Assembly: GCF_026965555.1 (NCBI RefSeq)
Contig: NZ_CP114040.1
Coordinates: 6,944,001-7,008,000 of the forward strand
Length of the DNA: 64,000 nucleotides
DNA from: Nannocystis punicea
Lineage (GTDB): Bacteria; Myxococcota_A; Polyangia; Nannocystales; Nannocystaceae
Direction: 5' to 3'
Below, one piece after another: positions 48,772 to 57,203 of this stretch. The number at the start of each line of letters is the position of its first letter. Position 1 is the stretch's first letter. The translations under genes were made by a program, and so were the position numbers. The notes beneath the pieces are model-generated. The model was not told the origin of the DNA and did not search any database. It was given only the letters and a program-made list of their open reading frames with translations.

Positions 48772-50118
48772 TTGTCCCGCCCGAGCAAGCCGCGTCCGCC
48801 GCCGCCGCCGCCACCGCCTGCCTTGCGGCCGCCGGCAGCCGCGCTCGACACTCCGGCCCGTCCGGGCCCCGGCGACGGCCTCGCTCGCGCCCGGGCTCTC
48901 GAGCACACCGGCGACCACGCCCGGGCCGCCGCGCTGCGCCTCGAGTACGCCCACACCCTGTGCGGAACGGCCCAGCGGATCGCCCTCCTGCGCGAGGGCG
49001 CCGCGCGTCACTCCGGCGCCACCGAGGAGGGCCGCAGCCTCCACCAGGCGCTCGCCGAGACCCTCCTGCGCCACGCCGAATTCATGGAAGACGGCGCCCC
49101 GCGGCGGGCGATCCTCATGGAGGCCGCCCGCGCGCTCGAGGAGGCCGATCAGGGCGCCATCGCCGGCGAGATCTACGAGCGCCTCCACATGCTGCGGCGC
49201 GCCGCGGTCGCCTACGAGCGGGCCGGCGCCGTCACCCAGCTCGAGTACGTCCTCGGCCTCATCGATCGCATCGAGCACGCCGAGACCGTCCTGCAGCGGG
49301 CCAGCGACGAGATCGACGCCGCCCTGCGCGAGGGTCGGCGGTTCTTCGCCCACGGCCTGCTGCAGGAGCACTTGCAGGACGCGCGGACCACCCGCGGCCC
49401 GCTCGCGCACAGCGGCGCCCCGCTGCTGCGGGCCGCCCTCGCCCGCGTGCAGGCCGACCTCGGCGTCGCCCTCCCGCGCGGCCAGCGGGTCGACCTGCGC
49501 TGGGGGACAGGTCAGGTCACGCGCGTGGTCCTGCGCGCCGACCTGCGCCTCGGTCGCTCACCGGACGTCGAGCTCAGCCTCGGCGGCGCCAGCCTCTCGC
49601 GCGAGCACGCCGTCCTGCGGCTCGAGGCCATCGCCGCCGCGCTCGGCGGCGCCGGCACCGACGAGGTCGAGCTGGCCGTCGCCCTCGTCGATCTCGGCTC
49701 GCGCGCCGGCACCTTCTGGCGCGGCGAAGCCCTCGCGCCCGGCGAGCCCCTCGCCCTCGAGGGTCCCGGCGAGCTCGCCCTCGGCCTGTCCGCCGCCCGC
49801 CTCGAGGTCCATCCGCTCCCGCGCGAGCGCGGCGAGCTCGGCGCCCTCCTGCGCCCGCTCGGCCAGGGCCCCCCCGCCGCGCCGTGGACCCTCTACCTCC
49901 CCGGCGGCGGCCCGCTGTGGCTCGCGCCCGACCGCCCGATCCCCGCCGTCCTCGAGCTGCGCCCGCCCTTCATCGCCGTGCGGATCGCCGCCGGCGTGCG
50001 CGCCCAGCTCGGCCAGGAGCCGCTCGGCCCCGGCGCCAGCATCGAGCTCCTCCACGGCGACCGCCTCCACCTCGACCTGCCCGACGGCCGCCTGACGCTC
50101 GAGATCTCGATGAACTGA
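48772..50118 (+). CDS. FHA-domain protein with TPR-like helical N-terminus
   Basis: The protein has 448 residues; the likely start is a TTG, since an upstream ATG at 48761 is out of frame. A Pro-rich leader is followed by helical repeats (ARALEHTGDHARAAALRLEYAH, AGEIYERLHMLRRAAVAYERAGA). At ~260-330 a forkhead-associated domain reads ADLRLGRSPDVELSLGGASLS, REHAVLRLE and LGSRAGTFW, holding the phosphothreonine-binding Arg, Ser and His. A second beta-rich part ends the protein. FHA domains read phosphothreonine, so the kinase two genes on is the natural writer. A palindrome half (GGGGACAGGTC, 49503) is read in frame. Confidence 0.85.
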   Translation: MSRPSKPRPPPPPPPPALRPPAAALDTPARPGPGDGLARARALEHTGDHARAAALRLEYAHTLCGTAQRIALLREGAARHSGATEEGRSLHQALAETLLRHAEFMEDGAPRRAILMEAARALEEADQGAIAGEIYERLHMLRRAAVAYERAGAVTQLEYVLGLIDRIEHAETVLQRASDEIDAALREGRRFFAHGLLQEHLQDARTTRGPLAHSGAPLLRAALARVQADLGVALPRGQRVDLRWGTGQVTRVVLRADLRLGRSPDVELSLGGASLSREHAVLRLEAIAAALGGAGTDEVELAVALVDLGSRAGTFWRGEALAPGEPLALEGPGELALGLSAARLEVHPLPRERGELGALLRPLGQGPPAAPWTLYLPGGGPLWLAPDRPIPAVLELRPPFIAVRIAAGVRAQLGQEPLGPGASIELLHGDRLHLDLPDGRLTLEISMN

Positions 50119-50477
50119 CCCTTCGCACCTGCCCGATCGGCCCTGTCCCAACGCACCTGCCTCTTCGGCCCTGCCCCTTCGGCCCTGCCCCTTCGACCAG
50201 CCGATCCCGCTCCCGACCTGTCCTTTCGACCACCCCGGCGCGCCGTCCTCTGCCCGACGACCTCTCGATCACCTCCTCTCTCGACCAGCCCCCGGTTCGC
50301 CGTCCTCCGTCCCGCCTGTCCTCTCGACCACCCTGGCGCGCCGTCCTCTGCCCCCCCTGTCCTTTCGACCACTCCGGCGCCGTCTTCTGCCCGACGACCC
50401 TCTCGATCACCTGCCCTCTCGACCACCCGCCGGCTCGCCGTCCTCTGCCCGACCCTTCCCCTCGAGACTCGCCCGTC
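50119..50477. repeat. Degenerate direct-repeat array between FHA and kinase genes
   Basis: Five imperfect copies of a ~40-60 base unit lie at about 50218-50460, each with (C/T)CTTTCGACCAC or CTCTCGACCA followed by CGCCGTCCTCTGCCC. They are preceded by shorter CTTCGGCCCTGCCC repeats at 50160-50200. Many units carry TGTCC or GTCCT remnants of the dispersed palindrome. No gene is present. This looks like an expanded and decayed form of the palindrome region, 3' of the FHA gene. Confidence 0.75.
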
Positions 50478-51824
50478 ATGCCGATCGAGCCCCTCCGCGG
50501 CGACATCCGCGCCGATCCAGCCCTCGACCACCAGCTGCGGGCCGTGCTCGCGCGGCTGTCGGAGGGCGCCGAGCTGCCGCGGGAGCTGCCGGGGATCGCC
50601 GCGCTCGCCCGCCGGCTGGTCGAGGGCGCACCGGTCGCCGAGCTCGATCGCCTGATCCGCGACCTCAGCCACGCCGGCTACGTCCGCGGCGCGCTCGTCA
50701 GCGTCGCCGCGCACCTGCGCCTGCGGCCGCGGCCGGACCTCGTCCTCGTGCTCGCGCGCGAGCTGTGCGACGCCCTCGCCCCCGACCTCGGCGTCGAGCT
50801 CGCGCGGGCGGCACTCGCCTTGCCCGAGGTCGAGGACACCCGCTGGCAGCCGACCGGCCCGTACGCCGCCGCCAACCTCCTGCTCGGCGACACCCTGCTC
50901 GACCGCGGCGACCCGCTCGGCGCCCTGCGTCACTTCGAGGCCCTGCTCGCCGTCGACATCGACCACGCCCGCGCCCTCCGCGGCTGGAGCACCGCCCAGC
51001 GCCGCCTCGGCCGCGGGGGCGCCCACGCCAGCCGCGGCCTCGCCCTGCTCGAGGGACTCGACGCCACCGAGTTGGTCGCCGGCCTCGGCGTCGACCGCTA
51101 CGAGCTCGGCCGCCCGCTCGGCCGCGGCCGCCACGCAGTCGTCTATCAGGCCTTCGACCGCCGCGTCGGCCGCGACGTCGCCATCAAGCGCCTGGTCGCC
51201 GAGGGCAGCGACGGCCGCCTCGTCAGCGCCCGCTTCTTCGCCGAGGCGCGCACCCTGGCCCGCGTCCGCAGCCCGCACGTGATCGCCCTGCTCGACGTCC
51301 AGCCGGCGCACCGCTTCGTCGCCCTGAGCCTGTGCCGCGGCGGCAACCTGCGCGTCGCCGTGCGCAAGCGCCTCTTGGGCCCGGCCGACCTGCCGCGGGT
51401 CGGCGTCCAGATCGTCAGCGCCCTGCGGGCCGTGCACGCCGCCGGCGCCGTCCACCGCGACATCAAGCCGGCCAACATCCTCGTCCGCGAGGCCCGCGAG
51501 GGCTCCGCGGTGGCCCTCGCCGACTTCGGCCTCGCCCTCGCCGACACGCGCTCCGGCAGCGGCCACGCCGGCACCCTGCGCTACCTCGCCCCCGAGCTGC
51601 GCAGCCCCGGCCCGGCCGCCCGCGCCACCCCGGCCTCCGACCTGTTCAGCGCCGGCGTCGTCCTGCTCGAGCTGGCCCTCCACCCGCAGCCGCTCCCCGC
51701 CGTGTTCGACCAGATCGGCGCCGCCGCCTTCGACCCCGAGGAACATGTCCCGAAGGACCTGCCGAGCGGCTGGACCGACCGCCTCGTCCGCATGCTCGGC
51801 CCCGACCCCGCCGCCCGCGGCTGA
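50478..51824 (+). CDS. Hanks-type Ser/Thr protein kinase with TPR-like N-terminus
   Basis: The protein has 448 residues. The N-terminal ~200 are helical (LLLGDTLLDRGDPLGALRHF). The kinase domain (~205-430) has GRGRHAVVYQAF (P-loop), VAIKRLV (K237), HRDIKPANIL (catalytic D328), ADFGLAL (D349) and YLAPELRS, so it should be active. There is no membrane segment, so it is cytosolic. VDRYELGRPL just before the P-loop is the usual entry of myxobacterial kinases. An in-frame palindrome copy gives EEHVPKDLP near the C-terminus. It follows the FHA gene and precedes the NTPase pair on the same strand, suggesting phospho-signalling to the neighbouring systems. Confidence 0.9.
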   Translation: MPIEPLRGDIRADPALDHQLRAVLARLSEGAELPRELPGIAALARRLVEGAPVAELDRLIRDLSHAGYVRGALVSVAAHLRLRPRPDLVLVLARELCDALAPDLGVELARAALALPEVEDTRWQPTGPYAAANLLLGDTLLDRGDPLGALRHFEALLAVDIDHARALRGWSTAQRRLGRGGAHASRGLALLEGLDATELVAGLGVDRYELGRPLGRGRHAVVYQAFDRRVGRDVAIKRLVAEGSDGRLVSARFFAEARTLARVRSPHVIALLDVQPAHRFVALSLCRGGNLRVAVRKRLLGPADLPRVGVQIVSALRAVHAAGAVHRDIKPANILVREAREGSAVALADFGLALADTRSGSGHAGTLRYLAPELRSPGPAARATPASDLFSAGVVLLELALHPQPLPAVFDQIGAAAFDPEEHVPKDLPSGWTDRLVRMLGPDPAARG

Positions 51825-51876
51825 TAGGGGCGCGATTGGCGTCCACCCGCTTTCCATCGTACCGTCCAGGCGCCCC

Positions 51877-53223
51877 ATGACCGTCGACCGCAGTATCATC
51901 CGGCGCCTGATCGCGCAGTGCGACCCGCAGAAGCCGCTGGAAGCGGGTTCACCGCTCTACGTGCCGTTCGACAAGGATCCCTCGGTCCGCGGCGAGCAAG
52001 CCTGCATCGATTCGCTGCGGCGCACGATCTTCGACGCCGAATCGCCCACCTGCCAGCTCTTCACCGGCTTTCCCGGCACGGGCAAGACCTCCGAGCTCCT
52101 GCGTCTCGCCGGCCAGATCAACAACGCCCCCCCGCCCGACTGCGGGTACGTCCTCTATATCAACTGCGAGGAGTACATCCACCGCTTCTTCCCGGTCTCG
52201 GTGACCGACGTCCTCAGCGCCATCACCTACTGCGTCGCCCGTGAGGCCGACAGGCTCGAGAAGACCGCGACGCCGCCCGGTGAGACCTACCTGCGCCAGT
52301 TCTTCGACAGCATCCGCCGCTTCCTCCCGACCAGCGCGCATCTGCAGCCCAAGTTCGAGCTCTACGGCCTCAACCTCATGCTCGAGCTCCGCAACAACCG
52401 CACGATCCACGACGAGATCGAGGAGGCGCTGCGCAAGCGCTTCCAGGACTTCGTGCGCGAGTGCTACGAGGAGATCGGGCGCTCGCTGAAGCGGATCCGA
52501 AAAGCCATCGGCAGCCGCGCCGACCGTTTCATCGTCATCGCCGACGGCCTCGAGAAGATCGACGCGATGAACGAGTCGCAACGCGAATCGATCGAGAACT
52601 CGATCGAGGCGCTGTTCGTCGCGTACGGCGACTTTTTGCGCCTCCCGTCGTGTCACGTGATCTACACCTTCCCGGTCTGGCTGCGCTTCCGCACCGCTCA
52701 GCTCGGCTCGGTGTTCGCGCGCGAGCCCCTCACCTTGCCGATGGTCAAGATCCACGACCGCGACGGCAACGATTTCGCCGCCGGGCTCGACAAGATGTAC
52801 AAGCTCGTCGCCTGTCGCCTGGAAGACCCCGAACGGATCTTCGGCAAGGATCCAGTCGCGGCCGTGCGCCCGATCCTCACCGCGACCGGCGGCTATCCCC
52901 GCGACGTGCTGCGGATCCTCCGCAACCTGCTGCAGAACGAGGAGCAGTTCCCGGTCGCTCCGGCCCGGATCGAGCGGGCGATCAAGAACGTCCGCCAGAC
53001 CTATCACGACATCATCCTCCGTACCGACGCGGCGCTGCTGAAAGAGATCGCTGACACCCACCGTGTCCCGACCGCCGACCGCGACCGCCTGCGACAATTC
53101 GGCCAGCTCTTCGCCCGTTATTTGATCCTCGCCTACCGCAACGGCGACGAGTGGTTCGACCTCCATCCCATGGTCCGCGGAGCTCCAGCCCTGATGGACC
53201 AATTCGGAGACGCCGCCCCGTGA
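51877..53223 (+). CDS. STAND-like P-loop NTPase
   Basis: The protein has 448 residues. Walker A is GFPGTGKT (64-71), with VLYINCEEYI next and a Walker B-like strand IVIADGLEKID (~228). HVIYTFPVWLRFR resembles sensor 1. GYPRDVLRILRNLLQ and a winged-helix-like end complete a STAND/AAA module. It starts 52 bases after the kinase stop and overlaps the next gene (GTGA at 53220-53223), so the two products are probably made in a fixed ratio and work together. Such NTPases act as switches in stress and antiviral conflict systems; the function here is inferred. Confidence 0.85.
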   Translation: MTVDRSIIRRLIAQCDPQKPLEAGSPLYVPFDKDPSVRGEQACIDSLRRTIFDAESPTCQLFTGFPGTGKTSELLRLAGQINNAPPPDCGYVLYINCEEYIHRFFPVSVTDVLSAITYCVAREADRLEKTATPPGETYLRQFFDSIRRFLPTSAHLQPKFELYGLNLMLELRNNRTIHDEIEEALRKRFQDFVRECYEEIGRSLKRIRKAIGSRADRFIVIADGLEKIDAMNESQRESIENSIEALFVAYGDFLRLPSCHVIYTFPVWLRFRTAQLGSVFAREPLTLPMVKIHDRDGNDFAAGLDKMYKLVACRLEDPERIFGKDPVAAVRPILTATGGYPRDVLRILRNLLQNEEQFPVAPARIERAIKNVRQTYHDIILRTDAALLKEIADTHRVPTADRDRLRQFGQLFARYLILAYRNGDEWFDLHPMVRGAPALMDQFGDAAP

Positions 53224-54971
53224 CCGAGCTGGCGCCGGATCTGCCGCCGTGGGTCCACCCCTACGAGTCGGACTTCCGCGAGCTCCTGCGCCAGCTCGAC
53301 CTCGTCCCCGGCTTCATCTTCCAGCCCGTCGTCCTCCCGAGCCCCGACCTCGCGCGCGCGCTCGCCGACTGGCTCGCCGGGCAGGGCGTCGAAGTGCGCG
53401 TCATCGACATGCGCCACGACCCCTGGGACGAGCTCGGCACCCGGCTCCGCACGCTGTCCTTCGATTCATCCTCCGAGCGCCGCGCCGTCGTCGTCATCAC
53501 CCCGAGCCACCTCGACCGCGCTGCCGCCCGCGACGGCCTCGCCGCCTTCAACTTCTCGCGCGACAGCATCGCCAGCAACCTCCAGTGCCCTCTGCTCTGG
53601 TGCGGCGATGTCCACCTTCTGCGAACTACCGCCGAACTCGCCACCGACTTTTGGTCGATCGCGGCCACCGTCTACCGGATCCCGCTGCGCGCACTGTCGG
53701 ATGTCCCGCGAGGTCCCATGCGATTGTTCTGGAGCGGGGCAACGCGAGAGAGCGCCGAAACTATAGCCTCCCGCCTCGAGCATTCGCGCCTGCGAGGAGA
53801 CGTGCGAGCAATCGCCCAGGCCAGTCTCGATCTGGCTGAGGCACAACTCGCCGCTGGTCAGCGCAGTGAAGCCTCTAGAACGCTCGAGGCGGCCAGGGCA
53901 GTCGTCAAAGTCGACGTGCCCGCGCTGGAGCTTCGCCAGTGGTGTCTCGAGCGCACGCTTCGAGCGCCAGGCCTGGCAGAGGGCATTGACGACTTGCGGG
54001 CACAGCTCGCAGACGCGCACGCTCGGGGCGCCGTAACTTTCGAGGCGCTTCTTCATCAGAAGCTCGCGGAGCTGTACTCCAACGCAAACCGTCAGTCCGA
54101 GTCACTCGAGGCGCGTCTCGCCGCCCGAGCCCTCTATCTCGATACTGGTGATGATGCGGCAGCGATGGCTGTCGAATCGAATCTCGAACAATTCCTCGAT
54201 CAACTCTCTCCCGACTTGACCAAGGAAATTCGGGCGCACGCTGAGCACATGATTAGCAAGGCTAATACGCCCGGCGTCCGCATAAATGCATGGTCGTTCC
54301 TCGCCGCCCTCGCATATCATCAGCAACGGTGGGATGAGGCTGAGGAGGCTGCCACGGCGATTCTACGCGAGACGCCCCCTAGCAATCCGTTTCGACTGCA
54401 CGGACTGGTAACGCGTCAACAAGTCGCATTTGCCCGCGACGATTGGACGAGGGCTGTCGCTCATAGTTCCGAACTACGCGACTTCGCCTTGGCACACGAT
54501 GCGCCACCGCTCGTATTCTTGGGCATGCAGGGTATGGGCTTGGCACAGATGATGCTCGGCGAGTACCGCTGCGCGGGCAAAAACCTCCTCTCGACTCTGG
54601 AATTGGCGGCAAAGCTCGGTATCCATGACGCCGAAGCTTCTCTCACTTTTCTGCTCGCTCTGGCTGCTGAGCATTTGGGAGCGCGCGAGATTTGCACAGC
54701 ATTCCTCGCACGCTCTCTGGAGTCCACCCTTCGCGCTGGATTACCCGTACCTCTGCGCACTGCTGAAAGAACGCGCCAAACTGCCGATCGAGAGCTCATC
54801 GACATCTTGGATTCTCTCGCTGGCGAACCTGGTAATCGCAAACTTGCCCTCATGCGGCTCCATGCCCTCTCGGACGCCAAGGAGCGTGCCCTGCGTGGAC
54901 AAGGCGTGGACATCTCCAACATCGATACATGGCAAGTCTCCGAGCCATCGCAATCAGGCTCAGAGTCGTGA
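53220..54971 (+). CDS. TPR protein with inactive-STAND-like N-terminus
   Basis: The protein has 583 residues from the GTG overlapping the NTPase stop. The N-terminal ~165 residues have the layout of an inactive STAND (iSTAND) domain: FIFQPVVLPSPDLARALADWL, DPWDELGTRL, AVVVITPSHLDRAA, AFNFSRDSI, CPLLWCGDVHLLRT and TDFWSIAATVYRIP. There is no Walker A. TPR-like repeats fill the rest (EAQLAAGQRSEASRTLEAAR, AYHQQRWDEAEEAATAIL). From about 53720 on, GC and third-position GC are visibly lower than in all neighbours, as if the TPR part was acquired or exchanged. Active NTPase plus iSTAND-TPR is a plausible sensor-switch pair. Confidence 0.82.
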   Translation: MTELAPDLPPWVHPYESDFRELLRQLDLVPGFIFQPVVLPSPDLARALADWLAGQGVEVRVIDMRHDPWDELGTRLRTLSFDSSSERRAVVVITPSHLDRAAARDGLAAFNFSRDSIASNLQCPLLWCGDVHLLRTTAELATDFWSIAATVYRIPLRALSDVPRGPMRLFWSGATRESAETIASRLEHSRLRGDVRAIAQASLDLAEAQLAAGQRSEASRTLEAARAVVKVDVPALELRQWCLERTLRAPGLAEGIDDLRAQLADAHARGAVTFEALLHQKLAELYSNANRQSESLEARLAARALYLDTGDDAAAMAVESNLEQFLDQLSPDLTKEIRAHAEHMISKANTPGVRINAWSFLAALAYHQQRWDEAEEAATAILRETPPSNPFRLHGLVTRQQVAFARDDWTRAVAHSSELRDFALAHDAPPLVFLGMQGMGLAQMMLGEYRCAGKNLLSTLELAAKLGIHDAEASLTFLLALAAEHLGAREICTAFLARSLESTLRAGLPVPLRTAERTRQTADRELIDILDSLAGEPGNRKLALMRLHALSDAKERALRGQGVDISNIDTWQVSEPSQSGSES

Positions 54972-55036
54972 GGGAAATGCGCCATTACCATCCGCGGAAC
55001 CCCTCCCCGTCTCGTCTAACGACACTCCCTCAACCC

Positions 55037-55666
55037 ATGCGCCGTCTCGCCGCCCTCGCCCTGTTCGTCCTCGCCTGCGAGGAGCTGCCGCGCACCTACA
55101 GCAGCGCCGGCCCGGCCCAGCTGCTGTTCGCCGACCGCTTCGACGGCCCCGAGCTCGGCCCCTCGTGGAAGTCGACCGGTCCGGGCGCGAAGGTCGAGAG
55201 CGGCGAGCTCGTGACCGAGGGCCTGCGCAACCACCCGCTGTGGCTGACCCTGCCGCTGCCCGACAACGTCCGGGTCGAGTTCGACGCCCGCGCCGCCACC
55301 GACGAGGGCGACATCAAGATCGAGCTCGCGGGCGACGGCAAGAGCTTCGCGCGCAGCGCCAGCTACACCGCCACCGGCTACGTCATCATCTTCGGCGGCT
55401 GGAACAACACCACCAGCGCGATCGTCCGCCGCGACGAGCACGGCGGCGATCGCAAGACCACCCAGTCGCTCAAGGTCGAGGCCGGCAAGCGCTACCACTT
55501 CGCCATCACCCGCCGCGACGGCGCGATCACCTGGGAGCTCGACGGCCAGGAGGCCCTCCGCTACGACGACCCCGAGCCGCTGACCGGCCCCGCCCAGCGC
55601 CACTTCGCCTTCGGCGGCTGGGAGGCCCGCGTCGCCTTCGACAACCTCGAGGTGTTCGCGCTGTGA
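55037..55666 (+). CDS. Lipoprotein with LamG/concanavalin-like domain
   Basis: The protein has 209 residues. The short signal peptide RRLAALALFVLAC has lipobox VLAC. The rest is one beta-sandwich: LFADRFDGPELGPSWKSTG at the start, VRVEFDARAATDEGDIKIEL, YVIIFGGWNNTTSAIVRRDEH, YHFAITRRDGAITWELDG, and the closing FDNLEVFAL. This is the DUF1080/LamG-like jelly-roll pattern often found in carbohydrate-binding or glycosidase modules. As a lone domain it probably binds sugars. Its stop overlaps the next start (GTGA). Confidence 0.82.
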   Translation: MRRLAALALFVLACEELPRTYSSAGPAQLLFADRFDGPELGPSWKSTGPGAKVESGELVTEGLRNHPLWLTLPLPDNVRVEFDARAATDEGDIKIELAGDGKSFARSASYTATGYVIIFGGWNNTTSAIVRRDEHGGDRKTTQSLKVEAGKRYHFAITRRDGAITWELDGQEALRYDDPEPLTGPAQRHFAFGGWEARVAFDNLEVFAL

Positions 55667-56178
55667 CGGACTCGCAGGTCACCGCGGCCGACCTCCTCGC
55701 CGACGGCGGCCACTTCGCCGAGCCCTACCCCGACGACCTCGACTGGGACGACCCCGAGGCGATGGAGCCGTGGGAGGACCAGGTCCACCACCGCTTCCTG
55801 TTCCACGACGGCGGCGCCCTCGAGTACCTCCATTACGCGACGAGCAACCATCACGCCGAGCTCGAGGTGTGGGGCGGGACCTATCGCCTCGACGGCGACC
55901 GCTTGCACCTCGTTCGCACGCACCTGTGGTCGTGGTCGTCTGGCGACTGGATGGACGAGAAGAGCTACGCGCGCATGGACTTCCACCCCAGGGCCATGTC
56001 CGTCACCCTCGCCCGCGACGGCGTCGGCCTCTACTTCGACTTCGACGGGTGCATCTTCCGCCCGCTCCGCGCCTGCCCCCATATCGAGCCGATGCTCGAC
56101 GACGTGCGCTTCCGGATCGACGAATGCAAGGCCCGCGTGCGCTCGCACTTCGCCACGAGAACCGACGAATCGGCGTAG
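55663..56178 (+). CDS. Protein of unknown function coupled to the LamG lipoprotein
   Basis: The protein has 171 residues; the GTG start overlaps the previous stop. It is acidic and aromatic (DDLDWDDPEAMEPWEDQVHH, LEVWGGTYRLDGDRLHLVRT, HLWSWSSGDWMDEKSYARMD, LYFDFDGCIFRPLRAC). It has no signal peptide, so it is cytosolic. Alternating beta strands suggest a small lipocalin- or barrel-like fold, but I recognise no family. Confidence 0.7.
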   Translation: MTDSQVTAADLLADGGHFAEPYPDDLDWDDPEAMEPWEDQVHHRFLFHDGGALEYLHYATSNHHAELEVWGGTYRLDGDRLHLVRTHLWSWSSGDWMDEKSYARMDFHPRAMSVTLARDGVGLYFDFDGCIFRPLRACPHIEPMLDDVRFRIDECKARVRSHFATRTDESA

Positions 56179-56439
56179 AACGCCCTCGCGTCCGGTCCTC
56201 GCGGCAGTCACCACTCGCGCTGCGAATCTCGACGACGCGAAGCTCGCCGCACCGGTCGTTTCGTCGATTCTACGTATTCGCGGACGGCCGAAAGCGCCCG
56301 GCGCTCCGGCCTCCGCGCTGTAGCGACGAACAGCGCCGCGGCCCGCCCGCGGAATCCCCGATCCCTCGGGAGGCCCCCGATTGTAGCGAAGATCACGGGC
56401 GGCGGCCCTGGCGTCCTCTACCGTCGAGGAGAGGTCATC

Positions 56440-56907
56440 ATGGCGGTGTACACAATTCAATCGGCGGCGTTCAGTAACGTCTTCCTGCGAATGGACGGTC
56501 GAGGCGTCGTCCAGACCACGGCGTCTGGCGGCGGCGTCGTAAATTGTCAATATGGTGCCAGCGATTGGGAACGATTCAACCTCGTCGATCAGGGCGGCGG
56601 GCTGGTGGCGATCGGCTCGGTCGCCTTCTCCAACGTTTTTCTGCGCATGGACGGCAACGGGGTCACTCAGCCCGCGGCGGCGGGCGCCGGCGTGGTCAAT
56701 TGTCAATACGGCGCCGACGCCTGGGAGCGATTCCGCGTCCTGCAACAGGGCGACGGTACCGTCACGGTCGCCTCGGCGCACTTCTCCAACGTATTTCTCA
56801 GGACGGACGGGCGAGGCGTCACGCAAAGCGTCGGCTCCGGCGCGGGTGTGGTCAATTGCCAGTACGGCGCCAGCACCTGGGAGCGTTTCAGGCTGTCCTT
56901 CGGCTGA
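56440..56907 (+). CDS. Three-repeat beta-trefoil (fascin/lectin-like) protein
   Basis: The protein has 155 residues with an excellent ribosome site (AGGAGAGG, 56427-56434). It is three near-identical ~49-residue repeats: FSNVFLRMDGRGV, then GGGVVNCQYGASDWERFNL; FSNVFLRMDGNGV, then GAGVVNCQYGADAWERFRV; FSNVFLRTDGRGV, then GAGVVNCQYGASTWERF. Three such units make one beta-trefoil, as in fascin-like domains and small lectins. There is no signal peptide; myxobacterial haemagglutinins are likewise made without one. The very high repeat identity points to recent duplication or selection for three equal binding sites. Confidence 0.85.
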   Translation: MAVYTIQSAAFSNVFLRMDGRGVVQTTASGGGVVNCQYGASDWERFNLVDQGGGLVAIGSVAFSNVFLRMDGNGVTQPAAAGAGVVNCQYGADAWERFRVLQQGDGTVTVASAHFSNVFLRTDGRGVTQSVGSGAGVVNCQYGASTWERFRLSFG

Positions 56908-57203
56908 GCGCCTTCGCCGGCGCCTCGCTCACGGCGATTCGAGCGCATGGCGAACCCCGCGTGGCCGGTTCTCCGCATCCCGGCGCAAACCGACCACGTC
57001 GACGCAGCCGCAGAATCACGACCTCGAGGTGTTTCGCCCCGGTTCCCTGCTCGGCCCGCGCGACCGCCGGCACCGCGCCCGGGTCCGCGCCGAGTCCGGC
57101 CCGGCCGCCGCGCCTGGTGCCTCCAAATCCCCCCAGGCCCGCTCTGCGTGCCTGCAGCCCTTGCCGATCCGGAACTCCGGCCGGCAAGCTTTGTCCGGTC
57201 CAC
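56908..57203. other. Spacer without a convincing gene
   Basis: About 296 bases between the trefoil gene and the Pro-rich lipoprotein gene. No palindrome or coding frame is supported. Confidence 0.45.
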
